From Tachypleus tridentatus (Eukaryota; Arthropoda; Merostomata; Xiphosura; Limulidae): a DNA stretch of 64,000 bases. Of this stretch, positions 34,208 to 44,740 are shown in pieces; within the stretch, counting starts at the first letter, position 1, and the number at the start of each line of letters is the position of its first letter. The position numbers were made by a program, and so were the translations under genes. The DNA lies in assembly GCF_004210375.1 (NCBI RefSeq), contig NC_134827.1, positions 101,045,285 through 101,109,284 of the forward strand, given 5' to 3'. The notes beneath the pieces are model-generated. The model did no database searches, was not told the DNA's origin, and saw only the letters and a program-made list of their open reading frames with translations.

Positions 34208-34805
34208 TTAGTTGCTACGTTACTACTGGTACCGCTTCGCACACGACCACAGAACACATTTGTAGAATGCATGGTAAGATTTGGTGGCAGTTTTCTAAAA
34301 TCTCATGTTCTAAAAAAGATGAAATTAAATTGACACGCAAAAACATATACGTGCGGTTGTTCAAGTGCACGCTCAGTACATAGACTTTCAGGTGTTAACC
34401 CGTCAGGAATGACCCGTCCTATTTCGTGACGCTCGAACACCCGCTGGATTAGCTAGATGGAACATTAAAAATAATTGACTAACAATACAAATATCCCTCT
34501 ATTTAGTCGATTGTGTCTCCTACTTATTCATATATTGTATAAGAAGTCTCATTTACCAACAAACTCTTAACACTCGTGTGATTCGTTTCTGCTCAACTTA
34601 AATTCTGTTGTGTTTGCTTGTATTTAAGCAAATTTTGTCGCTTTCGGTATGGCAGCCCTTCCGTTCATTTACATTCTATTGTGGTTTATATATGTAATTC
34701 TAAACCACAATGGTACCTAAAGTCCATGTGGACTAGGCGGCAAGGTTAAGGACACTCTGAAGTCCAGTCATAGCTATCCCTAATTTTGTGTCTACCGTAG
34801 ATATA
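34208..34805. other. no gene seen
   Basis: No recognised element. TATGTAATTCTAAACCACAA near 34,690 follows a partly complementary TTGTGGTTTATATATG, a weak local inverted repeat. Confidence 0.5.
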
Positions 34806-34913
34806 GTAGTGGCTCAGTCGGTAAGTCTCATTTTTAATGATGCTAAAAACTGAGCTTCCATACTCCTGGTGGACAGAGCACAAATAGTTCATTGTGTTGC
34901 TTTGCGTTAAGCT
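34806..34913 (+). mobile_element. SINE-C
   Basis: GTGGCTCAGTCGGTAAGTCT, GATGCTAAAAACTGAGCTTC and AGAGCACAAATAGTTCATTG, then TGTTGCTTTGCGTTAAGC. Head and tail are in the expected order. Confidence 0.65.
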
Positions 34914-34937
34914 CTTTGAATAAAGATATTACTGTAT

Positions 34938-35048
34938 CCGTAGCGTGCTCGTGGCTGAAAGAACAAAGCGTATTCAGGAGAATTTCGTCTTGAGTATTTG
35001 ACTCTCGATCCGCAACCCGAAACGCTAACCAATACACCACAGCCAGCC
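34938..35048 (-). mobile_element. SINE-D head fragment
   Basis: GTAGCGTGCTCGTGGCTGAA, TTTGACTCTCGATCCGCAAC and CGCTAACCAATACACCACAG resemble the head end of SINE-D on the minus strand. Body and tail are missing, apparently displaced by the SINE-C to the left. Confidence 0.5.
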
Positions 35049-35150
35049 CAAATTTAAGTAGATTTACAGATAAAAGAAACGGTCTACTTGTATATATAAA
35101 GTGGGTTTTAGGGTTATAAAGACAACAGGTAAAATTAAACATATTCCTTA

Positions 35151-35423
35151 TTCCTTCCTGACCAGGTGGTGAAAGCACTGGACTCGTAATCTGAGGATCG
35201 CAGATTCGAAACCTTGTCACATCAAACATACTCGTCCTTTCAGCCGGGGGGGCGTTATAATGTGACGGTCAGTCCAACTGTTCGTTAGCAAAAGAGTAGC
35301 CCAAGAGTTGGCGGTGGATGGTGATGACTAGATGCCTTCCATCTAATCTTATACTGTTAAATTAGGGACGGCTAGCGCAGATAACCCTTGTATAGCTTTG
35401 TGCGAAATTCAAAAACAAACCAA
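35151..35423 (+). mobile_element. SINE-A, full length
   Basis: Head with TGACCAGGTGGTGAAAGC, GGACTCGTAATCTGAGG and GATTCGAAACC. Body from CAAACATACTCGTCC to GATGACTAGATGCC. Tail TAGCTTTGTGCGAAATTC and AAAAACAAACC. A run of seven G replaces the usual GTGGGGG. Confidence 0.9.
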
Positions 35424-36136
35424 GCTTCCTATCCGTATGTTAACAGTTCTGAATGCATGATATGTTAAATAAAAAGCATTTAATAACGAACAGATCAACG
35501 TACCTTGCGCTTATTGTTCCTTTGGAACTGAAAAAAACAAAGATGTCTTTAGGATCTTCAAACAACCTTTTTTTTTTCTGGAAACTTCTAATGCCACATG
35601 TTGTCTATCGAATCTTACATTCTGTTTGCCGGCTTCAAGACGAACTGCCTCGGTAATTAAGCATCAGTGTATGCATTCATATCTAATTTTTGTTGTGTTT
35701 CTTTTCTTATTTTGGTTCACACTTTTGTCTAGAGATAAGTGCTGGCGTCTGTCGTCGGACATCTTTAATAACTCAATCATTATGTATAAAATCGTACTGA
35801 AATCTCGGACAAGTATTAAAAACAAAAGTTCACATTCTAGACATCAGAATACGTAATCACTACAAAATCAATGCTACTATAAAGTAAAATGTTAAATATA
35901 GTTAAAAATACCGAATTTTGATAAAAGATTTAGTTTAGTAAGTTATCACTAGGGGCGCTAGCGTTTTTGCTGTTTTTAATATCGTATGCTTTTAAAGCTG
36001 ATAAGCTAATAGAACTGCATTACGTTCCTTCTTAAGAAATATTACCCATGAGCTAGTAGTGTTATATCAGATTAAGAAAATTCACTCAAAACACACATTC
36101 AAATTTCCGTAATGGTTATTTTGTTGTTTGATGTTT
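35424..36136. other. no gene seen
   Basis: Two adjacent plus-strand open frames of 60-75 codons show no known domain. No repeat recognised. Confidence 0.5.
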
Positions 36137-36252
36137 TTGTTATTGAGCATAAAGCTACACAGAGGGTAATCTGTGTTCTGTCCACCACAGGTATCGAAAC
36201 CCGATTCTTAGCAGTATAAGTCCGCAGACATACCATTGTACCATTGGGAGGC
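36137..36252 (-). mobile_element. SINE-C, full length
   Basis: Left (tail) to right (head): TTATTGAGCATAAAGCTACA, TCTGTCCACCACAGGTATCG, AAACCCGATTCTTAGCAG, TATAAGTCCGCAGACATACC and ATTGTACCATTGGGAGGC. One of the most complete C copies here. Confidence 0.82.
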
Positions 36253-36561
36253 AATCTCCGTAAATCATAAAACACATACACACAAATATATACACACTAA
36301 TACATACGTTAAACCTCACGAAATATTCATTACGAGACGTTAAATACATATAAACAATATATATAATAAGACTGTGTCCTTAAGTTTAGGTCAGGGCGAT
36401 GGAGAGAAGGACACAGGAGGAAATTAGTAAACCATAATATTGCAAAACTTAAATTATCATTTCACCAGGAAACGGAACACGACCAGGGGTAATGCACATC
36501 TTGGTTAACTTATCTTACAAAGAAAAACATGTAAGATATTTTCTTTTCTCAGTATAAACTC
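36253..36561. other. no gene seen
   Basis: A (CA)n-like tract near 36,270-36,290 and a GGAGAGAAGGACACAGGAGG purine tract near 36,400. No gene. Confidence 0.5.
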
Positions 36562-36562
36562 T

Positions 36563-36833
36563 TAGGCCCGGCATAATCAGGTGTTTAGGGCACTCGACTA
36601 GTAATCTGAGGGTCGCAGGTTCGAATCCCTGTCGCACCCATGTTTACCCTTTCAACCGTGGGGGCGTTATAACGTCACGGTCAATCCCATAATTCATAGG
36701 TAAAATAGTAGGCCAAGCGTTGGCGGTGGGTGGTGATGACTAGTTGCCTTCCATCTAGTCTTACACTGCTAAATTAGGGACAATTAGCTCAGATAGCCCT
36801 CGTGCAGTTTTGCGCGAAATTCAAAACAAACAA
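36563..36833 (+). mobile_element. SINE-A, full length
   Basis: Starts AGGCCCGGCATAATCAGG, with GACTAGTAATCTGAGGG in the anticodon arm (CGT changed to AGT), the B box GGTTCGAATCC and the tail TTGCGCGAAATTCAAAAC and AAACAAAA. Directly followed by a second tail fragment. Confidence 0.92.
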
Positions 36834-36840
36834 AAAAATC

Positions 36841-36925
36841 CACCGTCTAGTCTTACACTGCTAATTAATTGACGGCTAGCGCAGATCGCCCTCGTGTAGC
36901 TTTGCGCAAAATTAAAAAAAAAAAC
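36841..36925 (+). mobile_element. second SINE-A 3' end in tandem
   Basis: CGTCTAGTCTTACACTGCTA, GACGGCTAGCGCAGATCGCC and TAGCTTTGCGCAAAATT repeat the last 85 bases of the element just upstream, but with different substitutions. It is therefore an independent or old duplicate. Confidence 0.85.
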
Positions 36926-37606
36926 CAAACAAACATTAAACCCTTATCTCTATTTATACCCGTCGGCAGTGAGCTTGGTTTGGGAAACTAACAATAATTC
37001 TTATTAAAACCATACAACAATGACGTGAAAAGTCACGTGTAATTCTACGCGATTTTTTCTTTCTAATTTTTTTTATCTCACTGTGTTGATAAATTTCGAG
37101 AAACTTCTTCAAAAGTCGGGTATCATGGATAACAAGACCTGACATGACGTCAGAGAGATAGCTGGGAGGAAAGATGTTCTTCTCCCAAAATACGACGCAT
37201 TGAATAATTTCTACATATTTACGACAGGATGTCGGTTGAAAGCATTTTGCAACTCTCTCTTATCCAGCTAACGTCACCAAGGCGACAATAACGGCGCTGG
37301 TCTCTTTCTTTTGTTTCTCTTAAGAAGTGGCACCATCAAACGAGAGAATGCTTTTAGAGCACCGCAGGAAGGCAGAACTGCCTGGAGCCCATTAGATAGG
37401 AAAATATTAGTGTCAAGTTATGTCGGACCATTTTGAGATTGCTAGATTTAGGTAGGCGAGAGAACATGAGTCGGACAACCACCATGCGTCACAAACACGC
37501 CTATAAATTGAGATAAGTGTAAGCACACAAAATAGATGGAAAGAGAGTCGAATAATAGGCTAAGAATAGAAAAGGTAGAGAGATAGAAATAATAACAACC
37601 TAAGAT
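36926..37606. other. no gene seen; less AT-rich unique stretch
   Basis: From about 37,140 to 37,560 the sequence is non-repetitive and visibly less AT-rich than its surroundings. It contains a full TGACGTCA at 37,145-37,152 and an AGGCAGAACTGCCT inverted repeat near 37,367. No open frame with a recognisable domain is present. It is the part of the window I would first test for conserved non-coding function. Confidence 0.45.
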
Positions 37607-37619
37607 AAATATTTAAATA

Positions 37620-37881
37620 GGCCCGGCATGGCCAAGCGTGTTGAGGCGTTCGAGGGTCCCGGGTTCGAATCCTGGTCGCACCAAACATGCTCGCCCTTTC
37701 AGCCGTGGGAGCGTTATAATGTGACGGTCAATCCCACTATCCGTTTGTAAAAGAGTAGCTCAAGAGTTGGCGGTGGGTGGCGATGACTAGCTGCCTCCCC
37801 CCTAGTCTTACACTGCTAAATTAGGAACGGCTAGCGCAGATAGCCCTCGTGTAGCTTTGCGCAAAATTAAAAAAAAACAAC
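37620..37881 (+). mobile_element. SINE-A lacking its anticodon arm
   Basis: Complete except for a 12-base deletion in the tRNA head: GCGTTCGAGGGTCCCGGG replaces GCGTTCGA-[CTCGTAATCCGA]-GGGTC, apparently a slip between the two CGA triplets. The B box GGTTCGAATCC is intact. The target duplication is AAATATTTAAATA (37,607-37,619) and AAATATTGAAATA (37,882-37,894), 13 bp with one mismatch. Confidence 0.93.
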
Positions 37882-38197
37882 AAATATTGAAATACCTAAA
37901 ATATCGTCACATTTAACGACTCCACCACAATCCAGCGAAACGTTTCATGGAAGCCTTTTAATCCATTTTTAAACAATTCGATTATTAAACAGCGACATAG
38001 ATATCAGGACAGACAACCAATAACAGATAAATATTTTTTTTCTCTTGCTGTTATTTAGATGTAAATGCACTGCTTGTGTATAGTTCAACTAACAAAACTG
38101 TGTAGGTAGTTTTCTGTGAAACTTATCAACAGACAACTAGAGAGAATCGTAGTTGCGCAAATAAAAGCATCACACAAGTTTCTTAATTTCAGTTAGA

Positions 38198-38468
38198 TTT
38201 GTTTGTTTGGGAATTTCGCACAAAGCTACTCAAGGGCTATCTGTGCTAGCCGTTCCTAATTTAGCAGTGTAAGACTAGGGGGAAGGCGGCTAGTCATCAC
38301 CACCCACCGCCAACTCTTGGGCTACTCTTTACCAACGAATAGTGGGATTGACCGTCACATTATACACCCCCACAGCTGGGAGGTCGAGCATGTTTAGCGC
38401 GACGCGGGCTCGAACCCGCGACCCTCGGATTACGAGTCGCACGCCTTACGCGCTAGGCCATTACGGGC
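38198..38468 (-). mobile_element. SINE-A, full length
   Basis: Tail GGGAATTTCGCACAAAGC, body CACCCACCGCCAACTCTTGG, and head GGGCTCGAACCCGCGACC with GGATTACGAGTCGCACGCC. The duplication AATTTCAGTTAGA at 38,185-38,197 and AATTTGAGTTAGA at 38,469-38,481 marks the insertion. Confidence 0.93.
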
Positions 38469-38481
38469 AATTTGAGTTAGA

Positions 38482-39034
38482 AGTAAATCTCTGAATGAAT
38501 ACTTGGTTGGGTTGTAGGATATACCCTTAATTTTCCAGTACTTATATTGTTACTGAGCTGTAACTGTGTGTAATAATAATAATAAAAGACATAGCACTAT
38601 GTTAGGGAGAAACTACAATTTGTTGTTGTTGGGGTACCCGTCGCATAAGTGTCGTCCGGGTTGAAAATACTAAATATAAACATCTTCAGTAATTCTCTGC
38701 GCTACAGTGCGTTAAGCACTATTGTTGTATTGTCATCCACGTCACACATGGAGATACGTGAGAAAGTCCTCGAAATAATTTGAAATAAAAGAATTGGTAA
38801 TATCCAGTGCCATCCAAAACATGGACACATATAATTTGACATACGTCATTCCACTTGGTAAAGATATTTCTTTATTTTATGTCAAAGATATTATTGTATA
38901 TTTCAAACCCCTAAAAATTACATTTATGATTAACTACTATTACTTTTTAGAAACGATAAAGAAAAACCAGGAAGTTCGTGGAAGTAAGAGAAAGAAGGCG
39001 AAATTGTGAACAGATTTTGTTTTGTTTTGTTTTT
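38482..39034. other. no gene seen
   Basis: A (TAA)n tract near 38,570. The 71-codon open frame at 38,794-39,009 starts at a non-ATG codon and has no recognised motif. Confidence 0.5.
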
Positions 39035-39248
39035 AAGTTAGCAGTGTAAGACTAGAGGGAAGGCAGCTAGTTATCACCACCCACCGCCAACTCTTGGGCT
39101 ACTCTTTTACCAATGAATAGCAGGATTGACCATTACAACATTACACTCCCACAGCTACTAGTGTGAACATATTTGTTGTCACGGGGATTCAAACCCGCGA
39201 CCCTCAGATTACGAGTCGAGTACCCTAACCACCTGGCCATGCTGGGCC
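39035..39248 (-). mobile_element. SINE-A missing its 3' tail
   Basis: Begins at TTAGCAGTGTAAGACTAGAG after a (GTTTT)n run, so about 50 bases of tail are absent. The body and head continue to CCACCTGGCCATGCTGGGCC. The post-head segment is altered (CACAGCTACTAGTGTGAACA). Confidence 0.87.
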
Positions 39249-39560
39249 TATTTCAAAATGTAAGTTCATCATGGAATCAAAAAATAAGTCAGAAAATTAT
39301 GGAGCAAAATTATGGATAAGTGTAGTCAACGTTCTTTATATCAATAACTTATAAGTGTAGTCAGTGTTCTGCGTTGTGAAGTCCAACAGAGGTTTTAATA
39401 AAGCCCTAACCAGTCCAACCACTAACACCCAGAAAGGATATTTCTAATAAAAGGTCGCGTCTTTTTTTTGTCATTTGCTCGACATCTCGAGGAACTTGAA
39501 TATCTCATATGATATTTTTATCGTTAATATGACGTGTTGTTTGTTTATTTCCTTTTTTAA
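39249..39560. other. no gene seen
   Basis: AATTATGGA occurs twice near 39,295-39,312, and TATAAGTGTAGTCA near 39,350 echoes GATAAGTGTAGTCA near 39,315: short local duplications only. Confidence 0.5.
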
Positions 39561-39615
39561 TGTTTGTTTCTTTGAGGTTAAGCACAAAGCTACCCATGCT
39601 CTGCCCAACACGGTG
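39561..39615 (-). mobile_element. SINE-C fragment
   Basis: GTTTCTTTGAGGTTAAGCAC, AAAGCTACCCATGCTCTGCC and CAACACGGTGCC: the tail and a little of the head. The rest appears to be cut off by the SINE-A that follows. Confidence 0.65.
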
Positions 39616-39626
39616 CCATTTGAAGG

Positions 39627-39903
39627 GTTTGTTTATTTCTGAATTTCGCACAAAGCTACACGAGGGCTATCTGTGCTAGCCGTCCCTAATTTACCAGTGT
39701 AAGGCTAGAGGGAAGGCAGCTAGTCATCACCACCCACCACCAACTCTTGGGCTACTCTTTTTACCAACGAATAGTGGGATTGACCGTCACATTATAACGC
39801 CCACACGGCTGAAAGGGCGAGCATGTTTGGTGTGACTGGGATTCGGAACCCGCGACCCTCAGGTTACGATTCGAGTGCCTTAACCACCTGGTCATGCAGG
39901 GCT
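39627..39903 (-). mobile_element. SINE-A, full length
   Basis: GTTTGTTTATTTCTGAATTT tail side, near-consensus body (CACCAACTCTTGGGC), head GGATTCGGAACCCGCGACC with one extra G in the B box, and CCTGGTCATGCAGGGC. No target duplication found. Confidence 0.92.
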
Positions 39904-39936
39904 TGTGAAGAGACAAACAGATTGATTGCTGAAGTA

Positions 39937-40065
39937 ATTGTTTCTTGTTTATCGCAAAGCTACACAATGGGCTATGTGTGCAGTACTCCACATGGGTATC
40001 GAAACTTGTTTTTCAACGTTGGAAACTTTCAGACTTGTTGCTGTACCACTGGGGGGGGGGGGCGC
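39937..40065 (-). mobile_element. SINE-C with a 12-G tract at its 5' end
   Basis: TTGTTTATCGCAAAGCTACA, CCACATGGGTATCGAAAC and GCTGTACCACT precede twelve consecutive G (40,051-40,062). Related copies have four to six G there, so the tract may be an expansion or a sequence artefact. The open frames across it are shadows. Confidence 0.8.
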
Positions 40066-40579
40066 CAGAATGAAAAAAAAACAGAAACAAAAATTTCGTA
40101 AGGTATTTGTGTATACACAATTATGTTTTACCTTTGATTTCTGTGAACAAAATAAAATTGGCGGAAAATCTATTAGTTTAGAAAATTCTGTCTCACGTTC
40201 CCTGTGTTTATTACAGGCCAACATATTTTAAAATTATATTAAATTATTCAATTTTTAATGCATTTTTCGCATCGCCTTTTATTTTCTTAAATAAGAGGTT
40301 ACATTAACTTCCAGATTAACACCGATACTTGTTTGATTAATATGGCCTAAGGATGTTGCAATATTACATTTATTAATATACAGTTTAAACGAGGCATATT
40401 AAACTGATGAAGGAAGTCAGTTTAACGAGTGACATAAATATGTCGAAACAGGACAGATGTTTTTCATTATCTAATATTTACTAACGTGAAATTTTTTTTT
40501 ATTTTAATAAATAATTTATTATTTTAAACCCCTATTATGGACTTTATAAACTAAAATATTAAAATATCTGCGTGTATCG
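40066..40579. other. no gene seen
   Basis: Very AT-rich. AAACTGATGAAGGAAGTCAG near 40,400 is partly self-complementary with the sequence after it. No gene. Confidence 0.5.
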
Positions 40580-40695
40580 ACTGCTGAGTGGGATCCCCGT
40601 GGATGTAACTCTGGATCTGATTCGGGGTTCGATTCCCCACATTGGACACAGCAGGTTGTCCGATGTGGTGTTGCTCCATTACATACAAATACATT
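40580..40695 (+). mobile_element. SINE-B, diverged
   Basis: GATCTGATTCGGGGTTCGAT, TCCCCACATTGGACACAGC and TTGTCCGATGTGGTGTTGCT give the B box and tail. The head is strongly changed. Confidence 0.6.
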
Positions 40696-40984
40696 TTATT
40701 GGTAATAGTTGAAAATATATTCGTCGCTATTTTATGGATATAAGTTATTGATTTGTCAACACATTAAACTATTTTAAGTGCTGTAGGTTTTTATCTGCTA
40801 CTTAAACTGAAAAATAAATGTTACATATAAGGAAAAAAAAAACAACCAAAAACAACATCATTAAGTCAATCAAAAGAAAAATATATTGTTTGTTCTCCAG
40901 AACGACACAGAATAGGCTTAACACTCACGACAGATACGTGTATTTATATATAATTCAGGCATAGTTTTCTTTAATTACGGATTG

Positions 40985-41098
40985 CGGTCCAGAAGAAGGA
41001 AGGCAACAAGTCGACAGCACAAGCCGCTTGAATTGGCTATTGTTAATGAAATAATTGACTTCAGCGTTACTCTTATAACGCATCCACAGATGAAGGTT
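40985..41098 (-). mobile_element. old SINE-D remnant
   Basis: CGGTCCAGAAGAAGGAAGGC and CTCTTATAACGCATCCACAG, then ATGAAGG resemble the D copy at 11.85-12.16 kb (GGTCCAGAAGAAAGGAAAC). The younger SINE-A at 41,100 lies immediately against it and probably inserted into it. Confidence 0.45.
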
Positions 41099-41099
41099 T

Positions 41100-41381
41100 G
41101 TTTGTTTGTTTGCTTTTTGAATTTCGCACAAAGCTACTCGAGGGATATCTCTGCTAGCCGTCCCTAATTTAGTAGTGTAAGACTAGAGGGAAGGCAGATA
41201 GTCATCACCACCTGCCGCGAATTCTTGGGCTACTCTTTTACCAACGAATAGTGGGATTGAACGTCACATTATAACGCCCCCACGGCTGAAAGGGCGAGCA
41301 TGTTTGGCGCGACGGGGATGCGAACCCGCGACCCTCAGATTACGAGTCGCACGCCTTAACACGCTTGGCCATGCGGGGCCA
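41100..41381 (-). mobile_element. SINE-A, full length
   Basis: (TTTG)n tail side, GAATTTCGCACAAAGCTAC, near-consensus body, and head GGGGATGCGAACCCGCGACC, where the B-box T is changed to G (GATGCGAACCC). Ends CTTGGCCATGCGGGGCC. Confidence 0.92.
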
Positions 41382-42026
41382 AACATTTATACAGCACCAC
41401 GTTTCGCGCCTGAAAGCCTCATATCGCTAATTCGATATGCTAATACTTAGGCCGCGCTCCTGCTAAAAAACAGTTCATCAGAGAATAAACAGACCAGGAA
41501 AATTGAAGGAAACTGACATTAAATTAAGGGATGTTTCTCAAATTATATAATTATAAAAATAATTACAAAACTAACAGTTCTTTCATCCTTAATATTTCAT
41601 CATTGAATAAAATCCACTTAAAAGTACTAAACCCCTCAGCTCAGTTCCTATAAAGTGATAGAATTCTTTCATCTACTGAATAGATGTTTCATCAAAGCAT
41701 TAGATATTCCCTTATTTTGCATTCAGGCATATAAACCACACATTTTGCTTAACAGAGAAAACAAGAAGGCTTACAAACCTTTCCGTCCCCATGTTCATGA
41801 GCAACTGTACGAAATCATGCGAGTTTTTAATTTCTAGATATAACTATACAATCGAGTGAATCTTCGATTCCGTGAGAAGTTCACAATTCTTCTCAGCTAC
41901 TGTGAACTGTGGCCTGGCATGGACTAAAGACTTTGCGTGACGGGCTGCACCATGTAGAGTCCATATTTCGAAACCTGGTGTCGTTGAATTCGCTTCGAAG
42001 TTTCAGCTGAGGTCGCGTTATAAATT
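41382..42026. other. no gene seen
   Basis: A 60-codon open frame near 41,655 has no recognised domain. The sequence at 41,985-42,020 (TTTCAGCTGAGGTCGCGTTA) is a small SINE-like scrap before the next element. Confidence 0.5.
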
Positions 42027-42299
42027 GTTTATTTTTGAATTTCGCACAAAGCTACACGAGGGCTATCTGCGCTAGCCGTCCCTAATTTAGCAGTGTAAGA
42101 CTAGAGGGAAGGCAGCTATTCATCACCACCCACCGCCAACTCTTGGGCTGCTCTTTTACCAACGAATAGTGGGATTGATCGTAACTTTATAACGTCCCCA
42201 CGGCTGAAAGGGCGAACATTTTTGGCGCGACGGGGATGCGAACCCGCGAACCTCGGATTACGAGTCGCACACCTTAACGCGCTTGGCCATGCCGGGCCA
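42027..42299 (-). mobile_element. SINE-A, full length
   Basis: TTGAATTTCGCACAAAGCTA, AGACTAGAGGGAAGGCAGC, GGGGATGCGAACCCGCGAAC and CGCTTGGCCATGCCGGGCC. It shares the GATGCGAACCC head variant with the copy at 41,100, so the two may belong to one subfamily. Confidence 0.93.
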
Positions 42300-43369
42300 C
42301 ACTTGAAGGGAAACTCCTATATAATATATAGTAAATATAATATGGTCTTAACTCCAGTTTACTACCTATAAAATTAAGTATTCAAATACATTAAAAATTT
42401 AGTACATATTTGTTGCAGCCTTTTAGAGTCCAAGTAATAATATTTTTTTATGTTCTAAGAGAAAAAGTGATGACAATGAATATGATTCTATAATTTCATT
42501 AAAACTAATATGAACTAATTATTTTTGATAAATTTAAGAGGTTGATGAGGGTGTACAAATGTGTTTAATAAAGATACAATGTTAATATCACCTTAGTTAA
42601 TTTGTTTTCTAATTAATTTTTTTATTGAGTCTCGAGGCTTCCAACGACCGTTGGGGCACCTTGGATGCCAATGTATTATCGGCGATTTTCGGGCAAACCT
42701 ATTGGGCAATAGCGATTTGATCCCGCGAGAAGCAGATGGCTAGTCGAGTGCTTTTGATCCCAGGGGATTTCTATTCTGCTAAATGTGTTAAAATTATGAA
42801 CGTTGAACTAATATGAAAAGAACGTGATTGAGAATTATTTTATTTATAATCGATTGTAGTACCCAATCTTTTAATTTGTGGCCGGACATAGTTTTATTGA
42901 TAGCCTATCTGGTTATGGAAGGAAAATCCAAGTTTCCAGTTGCAGTATGCCACAAAACACGTTCTGGACGATAGGTCATTAGAGTCTTTATAACTCTAAC
43001 GATCAATCTTGCTGTCCATTTAGTAGAAGCAATGTCATTGACGGGTTTTGCTGGCTGGCTGTTCTCTTTCTGGTCAGAAGTTTTGATTTAGAACTTAATT
43101 CAACTGAGCATTTAGGTTCTTTGATATTGTCATCTGAAAATGTGTCTCACAAAATGTCGTACGTTATGAAAACACCAGACACTGGCTTCTAATTTGTGGC
43201 TCGTTGATAAGTCTTACTCATAACATTGAAAATAGAGTTTTGATACCAGCTGTATTTTGTCCAGCTTTAGGCTTAATAACTAGCAAATCAACGAAACCGA
43301 ACACCAAATGTATTATTTAACTTTCGTACCATAATGATATCTTATAAACTTCGTTATTGTTGTTATTTT
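42300..43369. other. no gene seen
   Basis: The 42,620-42,790 part is less AT-rich (CCAACGACCGTTGGGGCACC contains a small perfect inverted repeat, CCAACG/CGTTGG). I see no domain in any frame and no known repeat. Confidence 0.5.
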
Positions 43370-43622
43370 AGAATTATTCGCGCCAAACTGCACAAAGGGT
43401 CAAGGGTTATCTGTACATACCTGTTCCTAACTTTGAACATATAAGCTTAGGGGATGACAGCTAATTAACAGCATTTACTGCCAACTCTTGGGATATTCCC
43501 ATCTAATCGAACAGTGGGATTCCTCGGCTTCATCATGAAAAGTGCAGTTTTTTTGAAGCAACTTGAACCGGGAATCCTCGAACTCATCGTCTGAGTACGT
43601 TGACCGCTAGACCATACCCCGG
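43370..43622 (-). mobile_element. SINE-D, full length, diverged
   Basis: ATTCGCGCCAAACTGCACAA tail side, CTAACTTTGAACATATAAGC, TTACTGCCAACTCTTGGGAT, then a head with GGAATCCTCGAACTCATCG, TTGACCGCTAGACCATACCC. The head differs from SINE-A. Confidence 0.7.
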
Positions 43623-43715
43623 TTTCCCGCTGATACAGCGATAAGCCTACGGATTTACAACGCTAAAATCATGGTTCGATTCCCCTCAGTAGACTCAGCA
43701 TTTTCATCTCACATG
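43623..43715 (+). mobile_element. SINE-B, 3' truncated
   Basis: TTCCCGCTGATACAGCGATA, AGCCTACGGATTTACAACGC and GGTTCGATTCCCCTCAG. It ends at GACTCAGCATTTTC, where other copies continue with AGATAGCCC. It abuts the SINE-D head directly. Confidence 0.75.
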
Positions 43716-43952
43716 TAACCTTAACATTTGACTCTTCAGATTCACAGTTTGGACATGCTAGCCAATGCAGCCACACCCGGACCGTCTATATAAGAACAAA
43801 AGAAGATTTTACAATTAGATTAAGGATTTACGACTGAGAACCTAACACTTGTATTCTACGTGCAACCTTAATATATGGCTGAATTAATTATATTTCAAAT
43901 ATGTAGGTACCTTTTATCTCTTGCAAGATTATAAAGCCGATGGAATTTAACG

Positions 43953-44080
43953 GGTGTGTGTGTATGTGTTTTCTTTTAACAAAGCCATATCGGGCTATCT
44001 GCTGAATCCACCGAGGGGAATCGAACATCTTATTTTAGCATTGTAAATCCATAGAATTACCGCTGTATTAGCGGGGGACG
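43953..44080 (-). mobile_element. SINE-B, full length
   Basis: (GT)n tail, TGTTTTCTTTTAACAAAGCC, ATATCGGGCTATCTGCTG, ACCGAGGGGAATCGAAC, TTTTAGCATTGTAAATCC and GCTGTATTAGCGGGGG. Confidence 0.85.
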
Positions 44081-44283
44081 GAATTTAACGATTACTTGTG
44101 TTTGTTTTTTAAAGGTAACACTTGTAGGCGTTTCAATTAATATTTATTTCCCTCTGGTGGTACATAAATTATTACCACCCATTGATTAGTTAAATCATTT
44201 AAATCGTAGTATGTGGGTTAATGTTTCTTGTTTTTGGTTTAAATCAACTTATAAAGTTCAGTTGACCTCTTCTGCTCGTGACA

Positions 44284-44380
44284 AGCTTGTCTCTTCATGA
44301 GGCCTTGTTAGGGGTGATTTGATCCTGGCTAGTTTGTCTCTTCGTAAGGCCTTGTTAGGATTGATTTGGATACTATAAAG
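44284..44380 (+). repeat. 47-bp tandem duplication
   Basis: TTGTCTCTTCATGAGGCCTT, then GTTAGGGGTGATTTG starts at 44,287 and recurs with few changes at 44,334. Confidence 0.85.
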
Positions 44381-44740
44381 ATGCTAATGGATTAATCCTT
44401 TCTATCTTTACTTACCTCTGGTAATTAAGGAAATACAAAGTATTCGTCGTTAACGAAAGTGATCTGAATCAAGTGTATAATCACTTTTTAAAATTAGGCT
44501 TCAGTTGGCCATTTGTTTAATCTTACAGTTACTAATGTCACAGGTAATCAATTGGACCTCTTTCAGTAAGCAGCTACAAATCTGAAGAAGGCCGGAACAC
44601 TTCTGTTGTTGTTGTTTAACAACGAGAACATTCACTAACTTAAACTTAAGTGATGTCATAACTAGAAATGTTTCATTTAATGTCTTGGTTATTTATGGTT
44701 ATGTACATGCACGTTCGAGTATCAACAAAGCTATCTAGGT
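44381..44740. other. no gene seen
   Basis: No recognised element. A short (TTG)n tract near 44,605. Confidence 0.5.
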
